64,000 nt of DNA from Bacteroidales bacterium. GTDB taxonomy: Bacteria > Bacteroidota > Bacteroidia > Bacteroidales > UBA932. Shown here one piece after another: positions 27,624-36,335 of this stretch. The notes below the pieces were generated by a model, which was not told the origin of the DNA, ran no database searches, and worked only from the letters and a program-made list of their open reading frames with translations. The position numbers and the translations under genes are program-made. The stretch spans positions 41,516-105,515 of the forward strand of contig JALCST010000009.1 in NCBI GenBank assembly GCA_022653675.1. The letters run 5' to 3'. Position 1 is the stretch's first letter; each line of letters starts with the position of its first letter.

Positions 27624-30600
27624 TTAGAATGTTACGGAAACTCCTACCATGAAGGTGCGCTGCTGCGGGTAATAACCGTTGTTCACGCCAGGAGATTCGG
27701 GATCTATGCCTTGCGGCAGTCCGCTGATAGTAAATAGGTTGGATCCTTCGACGTAAATTCTCGAGTTGGAACTCCCTATGATTCCGGTAAGCTCTTTGGG
27801 AATGGTATATCCGAGCTGAAGGGTCTTCAGGCGAATATATTTGCCGTCCCTGAACCAGAATGTGCAGGCAAGCCCGTTGTTGTTAGTAGGGGAATTCATG
27901 GTAAGGCGCGGATAGGTTCCGTCGGTGTTGTCCGGTCGCCATGCGTTTTCAACTAGGTAAAGAGGAGAATTGCCTCCTTCCTTAAAGGTTTCGGTGAAAA
28001 TGGTGTTGTCGTCGTTTCCATTGTAATAGGTACCTGTCAGGGAGATGTCGAACAATGCGGCTCCGGTGATGAGCATCGACAGGTCGAATCCCCTCCAACT
28101 TGCGTTCAGGTTCAATCCGGCCGTCAGTTCGGGACGGTTGGTACGACCGACGAAAGCCTTGTCGGCATATTCTATGACGCCGTCGCCGTTCAGGTCTTCG
28201 TATTTGATGTCGCCTACGCGGGGACGCTGTCCGAAAGGCCATGCCGAATTGTCGATTTCCTCTTCGCTCTGGTACAGCCCGTCGGAAATCCAGCCCAGCA
28301 TTATGCCCATTTCCTTTCCTGTCAGGCACTGGTATTCCGGAGTGTTGACGCTGTCCGGATATTTCAGCCAGCGGCTGTATGCGTAGCTGACATTAAGGTT
28401 TGCGCTGTAAGTGAATGCGTTTTTGCCGGTTCCGATGGTATTCTTGTGCCCTATAGTTATATCTACGCCCTTGGTATCCGTCGAGCTGTAATTTTCGTAG
28501 GAGGGATAATAACCTCCCATAGAAGGAGGGTAGCTGCCACCCATGTATTGCAGTATGTCGTAGTTATAGTTGTAGAATCCGTCGATCGAAAACGTAAGCA
28601 TGTCTTTCCACAGTCCTAAGTCGATCCCTACATTGTAGGAGCGTATGCGTTCCCATGTGAGGTTCGTATTGGCGAGACCGGAGGTGTACATGGCGTTGTA
28701 ACGCTCGTTTCCCAGATAGAGCGGAGTTGTGAACGAATACTGGTTTAGGAACGAGTATTCCGAGACGCTGTCGCTGCCAAGTTCCCCGAAAGATGCACGG
28801 AGCTTCAGGTTATTGATGGCCGCGAAGTTATCCTTGATGAAATTCTCTTCTGAAATTCTCCAACCTGCCGATATGGCCGGGAAGAATCCCCAACGGTTAC
28901 TCGGGGTGTCGCCGGCAAATTTATAGGAACCGTCGACACGGCCGGAAGCTTCCAGCATGTAACGGTTGGCATAATTGTAACGTATACGTCCGACGAAGCC
29001 GATGGAACGTGTCTTGCCGCTGTATCCGCTTATGGGGCTGTCCGCTGGAGTCGCGAAACTCAGCTCCGGAAGTTCGGCGAAAGGAAGTTCCTTCCCGTAG
29101 GCTGCGAATCCGTTATACTGATATTGACGGATTTCGGCTAGTCCCATAACGTCGAGATTATGGTCTTCGGCGATTGTGGTGACGTATTCCATGGAAGCGT
29201 TGCCTATCATTTGCGTGTACTGGCTCAATCCTTCTCCAAGGGTGTTGTACGATGTGCCGCGTACGTCGAGCGTCTTGGTGTAAACCATATTGGTCGTTCC
29301 GTCGGTAGGAAGCGATGCCAGATTGACGTAATACGGGGTCGCAAGTATCTTGCTTGTGGTATAGCCATGGTCGCAGGATCCGACTATCTTAGCAGTCAAA
29401 CCTTTTATAGACTGAGGTTTGTATTCTATCTCAATGTTGGTCTGAAGGTCGTAGCTCTGTGTCCTGTTGTAGCCTGATTCTTCAGTGGCGGCTATGGGGC
29501 TTACTCCCTGGCCGTAATTGTTTACGCTCGCAACCGGCAATCCGTCGTAAGTCATGGGCAGGTAAGGGAGGGATGCGATGGTCTGGCGTGCGATGGACAT
29601 CCATGTGTCGTCTGATTCGGAACCGCCTGAAGAGAATCCGGGCTGACTGGTTTTGTCGGCCTGTCCGGAAATACCGAGACTTACCTTCAGGCTATTGTTA
29701 ATCTGCGATTCGATATTGGTACGGACGTTGTATTTGTCGTATAGATAGTTTTTTATATTCCCCTGTTGTCCGAGATATCCGATGGATGCGAAATATCGCA
29801 TCTTTTCGGTGCCGCCCTGAACTGATATGTTGTGTTTCTGGTTCTGTCCTATCCCGAAGACCTCGTCTATCCAGTCGGTGTCGCCCCAACCGTCTGAATC
29901 GTCCCCGTTTGTCATCAGATTTACCTCTTCCTGGGTGAATACTGTACTGTAGCCGTCCATTTCGCAGGCTTTGTTGTAATACCATGCGAACTGTTCCGCG
30001 TTCATGAACTTCGGAAAATTTGCATTGACGGAAACCCCGTACGATCCGTTGTAATTTACTGTATTCTTGCCCATGTCGCCCTTCTTGGTCGTTATTATTA
30101 TGACACCGCCCGCACTCGTCAGCCCGTAGACTGCGGCTGCCGATGCGTCCTTCAATACGGAAATGGTGGCTATGTCGTTAGGGTCTACCTCGTCGAGCGA
30201 ACGCGGCATGCCGTCGACGATATACGTGACTCCGTAACGGGAGCCGCGGATCGTTATGGATGCCTGGTCTGCGCCCGGTTGCCCGGATTCCTGGACGGAT
30301 GCGATGCCTGAAACGCGGCCTCCGAGGAGGGATGAGACGTTGGTGGAAGGAGCCTTGATCAGGTCTTCTCCGGAAATCTGGGATACGGAACCGGTCAGAG
30401 TCGTCTTTTTCTGCTGTCCGTAGCCGACCACGACTACTTCGTCTATGGATGTGGAAGCGGGCTTCAAGGTCACGTTGACGACGCTTTTCTCACCGATTGC
30501 GATTTCCTGGTCGGTCATTCCGAGGTAGGTGAAAGTAAGGATATCTCCTACTTTGGCCTTTATGGAATAAGTTCCCGAATTATCGGTCATCGTTGCGGTT

Positions 30601-30767
30601 GAAGTGCCCTTTACGACGACATAAGCTCCGGGAAGAGGTTCGCCGCGATCATCTTTAACGATGCCGGTGATCTCCTTTTGCGCATACGCCGAGGCTGAGA
30701 AAGTAAGCAATGCTAAAAGCACGGCTAACATTTTCACACCAATTAACGGTTTGATGAGTTGATTCAT
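27624..30767 (-). CDS. SusC/RagA-family TonB-dependent outer-membrane transporter (1047 aa)
   Basis: TonB-powered importer for oligosaccharides across the outer membrane. The signal ends ASAYAQ. A carboxypeptidase-regulatory-like domain follows (KEITGIVKDDRGEPLPGAYV, about residues 31-110), then a TonB-box-like DEVVVVGYGQQKKTTLTGS, the plug with the SusC signature (VSGIASVQESGQPGADQ, YIVDGMPRSLDEVDP, SVLKDASAAAVYG), and a 22-strand barrel ending in a Phe (MVGVSVTF). It is preceded by the epimerase gene with 22 bases between and followed by susD after 18. There is no N-terminal STN domain, so sigma/anti-sigma coupling is unlikely. Confidence 0.96.
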   Translation of the reverse strand: MNQLIKPLIGVKMLAVLLALLTFSASAYAQKEITGIVKDDRGEPLPGAYVVVKGTSTATMTDNSGTYSIKAKVGDILTFTYLGMTDQEIAIGEKSVVNVTLKPASTSIDEVVVVGYGQQKKTTLTGSVSQISGEDLIKAPSTNVSSLLGGRVSGIASVQESGQPGADQASITIRGSRYGVTYIVDGMPRSLDEVDPNDIATISVLKDASAAAVYGLTSAGGVIIITTKKGDMGKNTVNYNGSYGVSVNANFPKFMNAEQFAWYYNKACEMDGYSTVFTQEEVNLMTNGDDSDGWGDTDWIDEVFGIGQNQKHNISVQGGTEKMRYFASIGYLGQQGNIKNYLYDKYNVRTNIESQINNSLKVSLGISGQADKTSQPGFSSGGSESDDTWMSIARQTIASLPYLPMTYDGLPVASVNNYGQGVSPIAATEESGYNRTQSYDLQTNIEIEYKPQSIKGLTAKIVGSCDHGYTTSKILATPYYVNLASLPTDGTTNMVYTKTLDVRGTSYNTLGEGLSQYTQMIGNASMEYVTTIAEDHNLDVMGLAEIRQYQYNGFAAYGKELPFAELPELSFATPADSPISGYSGKTRSIGFVGRIRYNYANRYMLEASGRVDGSYKFAGDTPSNRWGFFPAISAGWRISEENFIKDNFAAINNLKLRASFGELGSDSVSEYSFLNQYSFTTPLYLGNERYNAMYTSGLANTNLTWERIRSYNVGIDLGLWKDMLTFSIDGFYNYNYDILQYMGGSYPPSMGGYYPSYENYSSTDTKGVDITIGHKNTIGTGKNAFTYSANLNVSYAYSRWLKYPDSVNTPEYQCLTGKEMGIMLGWISDGLYQSEEEIDNSAWPFGQRPRVGDIKYEDLNGDGVIEYADKAFVGRTNRPELTAGLNLNASWRGFDLSMLITGAALFDISLTGTYYNGNDDNTIFTETFKEGGNSPLYLVENAWRPDNTDGTYPRLTMNSPTNNNGLACTFWFRDGKYIRLKTLQLGYTIPKELTGIIGSSNSRIYVEGSNLFTISGLPQGIDPESPGVNNGYYPQQRTFMVGVSVTF

Positions 30768-30789
30768 AGGTTGTGATTTTGGTTTGTTT

Positions 30790-31974
30790 TTATTCGTTTT
30801 TCAATATTTCTTCTATGAGCATGGAGGCTTTCACCATCATCCTCGGTACGTGGAACGGTCCTTTGAAGATGTTGCCTTTCGCTGGCTGAGCTACTGTCCC
30901 GTCGCGGTGCAGGTAACCGTACCATTCTCCGTATGTCGTGTCGGGGAATACCCTGTATGTGTAATCGTGGGCCATTTTGTGACGGACCAGATATTTTCCG
31001 TCCCCGGTCGCGAGATATGCATAGAGCGAGCCGATTATGGCCTCGCATTGGGGCCACCAGAATTTCATGTCCTGAGAATAGTCCTGAGGTGGAAAATTCC
31101 TGCAGTCGCGGAAATTGATTATTCCGCCGTATGGTTCGTCCCAGCCCCAGTTCCATGCCCAATCGTAAATCCGGAGCCCGATGTCCCTGGTCCTAGGGTC
31201 CCAGCCCCGGCGCTTGCTCTCTTCGAGAATGAACCAGGATGTCTCGATGCAATGTCCCGGATTGATCGTCCGTCCTGCTAATGTGTCCTGAAATTCGCCC
31301 TCCGGTCCTACGTTTTCGAGCAGGGCCTTGAATTCCTGATGCATGTGGTATTTCGCCAGGTCGTTTATGGACTTGTCGACCTGTATCTCCATATCGGGGT
31401 CCTGGATCACCTGGCGAATAACCGCTGCTACGTTTATAAGCATCATGGTGATGGAATGGCTGCGTCCTGGGACATATGTCTTGGGAGGAAGGAATCCCGG
31501 GGTGTTGAGCATCTTCTGGATGTTCTTCAACATGTCCAGGGACTTGCGGGCATATTCTTCCGAACCGGTCGCTTTCGAGTATTCGGCCATGGCCATGGCG
31601 GCGAAACATTCGGAGAAGACGTAGCGACGTTTTTGCACGGGAGCTCCTTCGGCAGTGACGGTGAAGAACATGTGACCGTCCGAATCTATGCAGTGCTTTT
31701 CGATGAAATCGATACAGCTGCGGGAAGCTTCCAGCCATTCAGGGTTCTTGCTGATGTTATTGTAAGTGTAGGCTGCGATGAAGCCGAACCTGCCTTGGAA
31801 CCATACGGACTTTGTCGGGTCCATGAGGGTTCCGTCGCGGTCTACACACGTATAGACTCCGCCATTAACGCGGTCGAGGCCGTGCTTCATCCAGAAAGGC
31901 ATTATGTTGCCCTTCAGGTCTTTTAGGTAACGTGATCTGCATTCCAGCAGATAGGATTTTTCTGAACTGTCCAT
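30790..31974 (-). CDS. N-acylglucosamine 2-epimerase, renin-binding-protein type (394 aa)
   Basis: Cytosolic AGE-family enzyme interconverting GlcNAc and ManNAc. The protein matches the RENBP-like branch block by block: SVWFQGR, FSECFAAMAMAEY, ALLENVGPEGE, NPGHCIETSWFIL, MKFWWPQCEAI, TYGEWYGYLHRDGTVA and KGPFHVPRM. Catalytic His residues of the (alpha/alpha)6 barrel appear in the GHC and HVPR blocks. It lacks a signal peptide. Gaps are 9 bases to the MFS gene and 22 to susC. It implies that the PUL delivers GlcNAc or ManNAc to the cytosol. Cellobiose 2-epimerase-type AGE proteins are the alternative, but these motifs favour the GlcNAc type. Confidence 0.87.
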   Translation of the reverse strand: MDSSEKSYLLECRSRYLKDLKGNIMPFWMKHGLDRVNGGVYTCVDRDGTLMDPTKSVWFQGRFGFIAAYTYNNISKNPEWLEASRSCIDFIEKHCIDSDGHMFFTVTAEGAPVQKRRYVFSECFAAMAMAEYSKATGSEEYARKSLDMLKNIQKMLNTPGFLPPKTYVPGRSHSITMMLINVAAVIRQVIQDPDMEIQVDKSINDLAKYHMHQEFKALLENVGPEGEFQDTLAGRTINPGHCIETSWFILEESKRRGWDPRTRDIGLRIYDWAWNWGWDEPYGGIINFRDCRNFPPQDYSQDMKFWWPQCEAIIGSLYAYLATGDGKYLVRHKMAHDYTYRVFPDTTYGEWYGYLHRDGTVAQPAKGNIFKGPFHVPRMMVKASMLIEEILKNE

Positions 31975-31983
31975 TTATATGTC

Positions 31984-33417
31984 TTAGTTTGTTTTTCTTT
32001 CGTATTTGTCCCAATATTTTTCTATCTCCTCAAGGCTTTTCCCGGTAGTTTCAGGCACGAGCTTCCACATTATGAGTATGTAAGGTATGCACATCAAAGC
32101 GAAGAAGAGGAATGTTCCGGCAGGCGTCAGTTTTTCGAGCATTATCGGAGTGAGTTGCCCGATGAGATATGTCCCTATCCACAAAGCGAAACCGGCAATT
32201 GACATGGCGAGTCCCCTTACCTTGTTGGGATACATTTCGGAGAGCAGTACGAATACGACAGCGCTTATCGAGATCGCCTGGCAGAATATGTAAAGCAGGA
32301 AGAAGACGAGCAGGAAGGTGTTGGAAAGTCCCCATGCCTGTCCGAACCTGAAGTAGGCGGCAATACAGAGCAATGTCACTATCATCCCGCTGACGCCGTA
32401 GTAGATCAACTTCTTGCGTCCCACCTTGTCGATTATGAGCAGGGCTATTATCGTAGTAACCATGTTGACCAATCCCACGAAAACTTGCGAATATAGCGAA
32501 TCGGCGCTCGAGAGTCCGGCCTGTTCAAAGATTGTAGGACCGTAATATAATACCGCATTGACTCCCATGAATTGTCCCAATATCGCTATTCCTGCCCCAA
32601 CGAGAACTGCAACCATGATACCGCGCTTGTGCAGCATGGCCCACTCGCTCCTGGCGCTTGTCTCGCCTTTCAGTGTGGCGCGTGTCGCATTGATTTGCTC
32701 TTCCACGGTTTCAGAGTCGCAGTAAATCCTGGAAATCACCTTCCTGGCTTCCGGAATGCGGTTCCTGACGATCAACCAGCGCGGACTTTCGGGGATGAAG
32801 AAAACCATGATTAGAAAAAGAAGGCAAGGAATGGTCTCGGCTCCGAGCATACCGCGCCATACCTCGTCGACAAATATCCGGTGCCACATTTGACTGCCGC
32901 TGAAGCGTGTCACATCCTGTGATTGAGCCATAAGCCTGAAATTCACAAGGTAAGCCAATACAAAACCGACGGTTATAAAGAGCTGGTACATGGAGACCAA
33001 TGTCCCGCGATGCTTGGCTGCCGAGACTTCGGATATGTAAAGGGGACAGACTATGCTTACCACCCCGATTCCCAGCCCCCCAACGATGCGGTATGCGACC
33101 AGGGCCTTGAAGCTGAAGCTCATCGCAGGTATGCAGCAGCCTATGGCGGATACGGTGAAGCATGCGGCGGCAATGGACATGGCAAGTTTCCTTCCCAGTC
33201 TGTCGCTCATTATGCCTGCGAACGATACGCCGATTATCGATCCTATGAGTGCACAACCGACGTACCATCCTGATTGTGCCGTTGTCAATGCGAACTGTGT
33301 CTTGACCTGGGATACCGTGCCGCTTATCACGGCCGTATCGTATCCGAACAGGATTCCTCCCAGCGCAGCGGCGAATGCGAGGAATACCATGTAGGAATAG
33401 TTGATTTTTCCTTTCAT
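31984..33417 (-). CDS. MFS sugar porter (477 aa)
   Basis: Inner-membrane sugar:proton symporter with 12 predicted helices. Sugar-porter motifs are present: GGILFGYDTAVISG in TM1, DRLGRKLAM between TM2 and TM3, PESPRWL before the central loop, a QFMGVNAVLYYGPTIF block in TM7 and PETTGKSLEEIEKYW at the end. It overlaps the upstream DUF4434 gene by 4 bases and precedes the epimerase by 9, so it is the likely importer for the monosaccharide released by the PUL. It is not the NanT type used in sialic acid operons. Confidence 0.92.
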   Translation of the reverse strand: MKGKINYSYMVFLAFAAALGGILFGYDTAVISGTVSQVKTQFALTTAQSGWYVGCALIGSIIGVSFAGIMSDRLGRKLAMSIAAACFTVSAIGCCIPAMSFSFKALVAYRIVGGLGIGVVSIVCPLYISEVSAAKHRGTLVSMYQLFITVGFVLAYLVNFRLMAQSQDVTRFSGSQMWHRIFVDEVWRGMLGAETIPCLLFLIMVFFIPESPRWLIVRNRIPEARKVISRIYCDSETVEEQINATRATLKGETSARSEWAMLHKRGIMVAVLVGAGIAILGQFMGVNAVLYYGPTIFEQAGLSSADSLYSQVFVGLVNMVTTIIALLIIDKVGRKKLIYYGVSGMIVTLLCIAAYFRFGQAWGLSNTFLLVFFLLYIFCQAISISAVVFVLLSEMYPNKVRGLAMSIAGFALWIGTYLIGQLTPIMLEKLTPAGTFLFFALMCIPYILIMWKLVPETTGKSLEEIEKYWDKYERKTN

Positions 33418-34526
33418 ATGATGCCGAAATATTCCTTGTAACGGTCATATAGATGATGAGCCTGGATGTATGAGGATTGAGGACTCATGAAATGACTGAA
33501 TTCGAAGGTTATGGCTTTATCGTAGTGGCATCTCCTGGCGGCTTCGAGCTTAAGGCGCAGCTTGTCGAACTTTATCGGAAGGAACCTTATCGGCATGTCT
33601 CGGTCGAAACTTTCGGCATTAGTCCAGCATTTCATACCGTATTTGTCGGCGAGCTTCTTGTTCACGCTGAAGAATGCGTCAAGTTCGTTGTAGTCGATTT
33701 GCCCGTCCTGGAAGGCACATGCGTCCACGACATCGTGGATCCCGTCGAATATTTCGTTCCATTCCCTTTCGTGTTCCTCTACGCTTATGGCATCGGCCTT
33801 GGTTAGCTCTCCGTTTGTACCCATGACCGCCTTCTTCCCGTCGATCCAAGGTGAAATGAATGTCGGCAAACCTCCGGAAACATCCTTGCACTGTTTGCCC
33901 ATCGCACGGAATGCACCGATTGCGCCTTTTGTCTTGCGTGAGATTTCCCCGCTGATGTACCAGCCGCGGAAGCTCCTGTACTTCGTGCCGTACATTTTCC
34001 AGATTTCGTCGATTACGTACTTGTTGTCCTCTATTTCCCAGCTGAGGTCTCCGGTATCCCAATATTTCCCGCTGTCGTAAAGGCCGAAGTAGAACTTCAT
34101 CCCGTATTTCTCGGCCAGGGATAGGAACATATCCACCAGATCGACGCTCGGCATGTAACATCCCTTCTTGAGAAGGTAAGGCGAAGGCCAGGTTATGAAT
34201 TTCCGGTAACCGCCCCTGATTTCTATTACGGTATCGATTCCTATGGATTTCATATATTGGAAATCTTTATCCCATTCGGCATAACCCCAGTTCTGGTGAG
34301 GTATGTCGTGTGAGATTTCGTCCAGGAAAGTGCCGGTGATGGGTAGGCCGTTGGCTTTGGGAACTATCAGTGAACCGGGGCCTTCCGAAGGAAGCAATGT
34401 CTGTGCAGTGTGATGCTCGGATGCATCGAGGTCGTTTGAATTGTTTAAAAGGGAAGGAGCTATTAGGGCAGAAGCTCCAAGAATTGCGGATTTCTTAAGA
34501 AAATCGCGGCGGTCGGTTTCTTCCAT
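33414..34526 (-). CDS. DUF4434-type putative glycoside hydrolase with twin-arginine-like signal (370 aa)
   Basis: First gene of the minus-strand PUL operon. The N-terminus has a Tat-like signal, DRRDFLKKSAILGASALIA, unlike the lipoprotein signals of the other PUL products. The body resembles the DUF4434 TIM-barrel family (TGTFLDEISHDIPHQNWG, then EWDKDFQYMKSIGIDTVIEI, and YISGEISRKT with a Glu at a likely strand end). DUF4434 proteins occur in host-glycan PULs; catalytic activity has not been assigned by sequence. It overlaps the MFS gene by 4 bases (ATGA type). Confidence 0.75.
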   Translation of the reverse strand: MEETDRRDFLKKSAILGASALIAPSLLNNSNDLDASEHHTAQTLLPSEGPGSLIVPKANGLPITGTFLDEISHDIPHQNWGYAEWDKDFQYMKSIGIDTVIEIRGGYRKFITWPSPYLLKKGCYMPSVDLVDMFLSLAEKYGMKFYFGLYDSGKYWDTGDLSWEIEDNKYVIDEIWKMYGTKYRSFRGWYISGEISRKTKGAIGAFRAMGKQCKDVSGGLPTFISPWIDGKKAVMGTNGELTKADAISVEEHEREWNEIFDGIHDVVDACAFQDGQIDYNELDAFFSVNKKLADKYGMKCWTNAESFDRDMPIRFLPIKFDKLRLKLEAARRCHYDKAITFEFSHFMSPQSSYIQAHHLYDRYKEYFGII

Positions 34527-34553
34527 GTTTAAGGGATTATTAATTTGTTGTTA

Positions 34554-34561
34554 CAAATGTA
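34554..34561 (-). promoter_or_regulatory. -7 box of the PUL operon
   Basis: On the minus strand this reads TACATTTG, matching TAnnTTTG, inside a small palindrome GTTACAAATGTAAT. It sits 28 bases upstream of the DUF4434 start. The -33 region is poor, which is usual for promoters needing an activator. Confidence 0.45.
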
Positions 34562-34642
34562 ATGAAAAATCATCTTTGGAGGTTGGTCGTTTCAAGCATT
34601 TTTATCACATTTGCAACACTTTTCGAAAAACTTTATGCCATT

Positions 34643-36301
34643 ATGAATAATTCATTCAAAACAACTCTTCTCATGTGCGTTTGCTGCGCGCTTTTTTCTT
34701 GTTCCGGAAAACAAGGGGAAGCCGATTATTCGGTCATCCCCCTTCCTAAATCGGTTTCCCTCAAGGATACCGCCTGCTTCGTGCTTTCGCCTTCCACGGT
34801 AATAGCATCAGGCATCGACTCTGCTTCACAGGCCAATGCCAGGTTCCTTTCGGATGAACTCTATGATTTCTGCGGCATACGTGCCGAGGTAATCGATGGT
34901 GGCAATGATACTTCCAATGTCATTATAATCCGCAGCTATGCCGTAGATGGAAATGCTCCGGACAGTGCTGGCGGCGAGGCTTATGCCATTGACATAAATC
35001 CGGATTCGATTGTCGTCACCGGTTCCCCTGCAGGACAGTTTTATGCCATACAAACGTTATGCAAATCGGTTCCGGCGGGCAGGTTCGGTTCCGTAAGTAT
35101 GCCTTCCGCACATATTGCCGATTATCCTCGTTTCGGTTATCGAGGCATGCATCTTGACGTTGCCCGCCATTTCTTCCCGGTATCGTTCGTGAAGAAATAT
35201 ATTGATATAATGGCTTTGCACGACATGAATGCCCTTCACCTCCATCTGACAGACGATCAGGGATGGAGAGTGGAGATAAAGAAATATCCGAAACTTACTG
35301 AGATAGGGTCCAAGCGCTCCGAAACCGTCATCGGGCACAATTCCGGCAAATACGACGGAAAGCCTTACGGAGGTTTCTATACGCAGGATGATATCCGTGA
35401 CATCGTTGCTTATGCAGCAGCCCGCCACATAGAAATAATTCCTGAAATCGACATGCCGGGGCATATGCAGGCGGCTCTGGCCTCATATCCTGAACTCGGC
35501 TGCACCGGCGGCCCCTACACTGTCTTGACGGAGTGGGGGATTTCCAAGGATGTGCTGTGTCCGGGCAATCCGGCATCGCTTAATTTCGTCACCGAAGTGC
35601 TGAACGAAGTAATGGATCTCTTCCCTTCCAAGTACATCCATATAGGTGGGGACGAATGTCCGAGGGACCGGTGGAAGGAATGCCCGAAATGCCAGGCTCT
35701 CATAGCTGCCGAACATCTCGATACCGTCAAAAGTGCGGCTTCCCGGGAAGATGCACTCCAGGGGTGGTTCATGAAATACGCCGAGAGGGTGATCGAGGCC
35801 CGCGGCCGCAAAGTGATCGGATGGGATGAAATCCTCGAGGGAGGTCAGGCGGACAATGCCACAGTAATGTCATGGAGGGGTTCCGAAGGGGGAATCACAG
35901 CTGCAAAGAAAGGGTGCGACGTAGTCATGTCCCCAAATACGGCCTGCTATTTCGACTATTACCAGACCCCGAACCCGGCCCGCGAACCGCTGGCCATAGG
36001 AGGTTGCATAACCGTCAAGAATGTATACGATTGGGATCCGATGCCCGAAGGGTTGAAGGAGGGGGAACGGGAACATATTCTCGGAGCCCAGGCCAATATA
36101 TGGACTGAGTACATGCCGACAGGGGATCATGTGATACATATGATGATACCTCGTGCCGACGCCCTTTGCGAAGACCAGTGGTGTGATCCTTCACAGAAAA
36201 ACTACGACGAATTCCTGAAACGTCTCGACCGCATGAGAGCCCTTTACGACCACCTCGGCTATACATATGCCCCATATGTTTTCAACGGAGAAGACCGTTG
36301 A
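34643..36301 (+). CDS. Beta-N-acetylhexosaminidase, GH20 lipoprotein (552 aa)
   Basis: Exo-enzyme releasing terminal beta-GlcNAc or GalNAc from glycans by substrate-assisted catalysis. The signal is lipoprotein-like (CALFSC). The GH20 N-terminal domain spans roughly residues 25-160, and the TIM barrel begins at RFGYRGMHLDVARHFF. The catalytic Asp-Glu pair is D337-E338 in YIHIGGDECPRDRW; other landmarks are LHLHLTDDQGWRVEI, PEIDMPGHMQA and WDEILEGG. The upstream in-frame ATG at 34562 would add a non-signal leader, so 34643 is chosen. It is divergent from the PUL operon and ends in a terminator at 36310. Confidence 0.93.
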   Translation: MNNSFKTTLLMCVCCALFSCSGKQGEADYSVIPLPKSVSLKDTACFVLSPSTVIASGIDSASQANARFLSDELYDFCGIRAEVIDGGNDTSNVIIIRSYAVDGNAPDSAGGEAYAIDINPDSIVVTGSPAGQFYAIQTLCKSVPAGRFGSVSMPSAHIADYPRFGYRGMHLDVARHFFPVSFVKKYIDIMALHDMNALHLHLTDDQGWRVEIKKYPKLTEIGSKRSETVIGHNSGKYDGKPYGGFYTQDDIRDIVAYAAARHIEIIPEIDMPGHMQAALASYPELGCTGGPYTVLTEWGISKDVLCPGNPASLNFVTEVLNEVMDLFPSKYIHIGGDECPRDRWKECPKCQALIAAEHLDTVKSAASREDALQGWFMKYAERVIEARGRKVIGWDEILEGGQADNATVMSWRGSEGGITAAKKGCDVVMSPNTACYFDYYQTPNPAREPLAIGGCITVKNVYDWDPMPEGLKEGEREHILGAQANIWTEYMPTGDHVIHMMIPRADALCEDQWCDPSQKNYDEFLKRLDRMRALYDHLGYTYAPYVFNGEDR

Positions 36302-36309
36302 CGCGTAAC

Positions 36310-36335
36310 CTGATACGGAATGCTTTCCGTATCAG
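36310..36335 (+). terminator. Terminator after the GH20 gene
   Basis: A perfect 11-base stem pairs 36310-36320 (CTGATACGGAA) with 36325-36335 (TTCCGTATCAG), with a 4-base loop and a short TCTTT tail. Its right arm covers the stop codon of the convergent murF gene. Confidence 0.8.

Noticed and set aside
30790..34526. Reading the locus as a sialic acid (nan) operon
   Set aside because: The epimerase fits, but there is no sialidase, sialic acid lyase or NanT-type carrier, and the MFS protein carries sugar-porter motifs.
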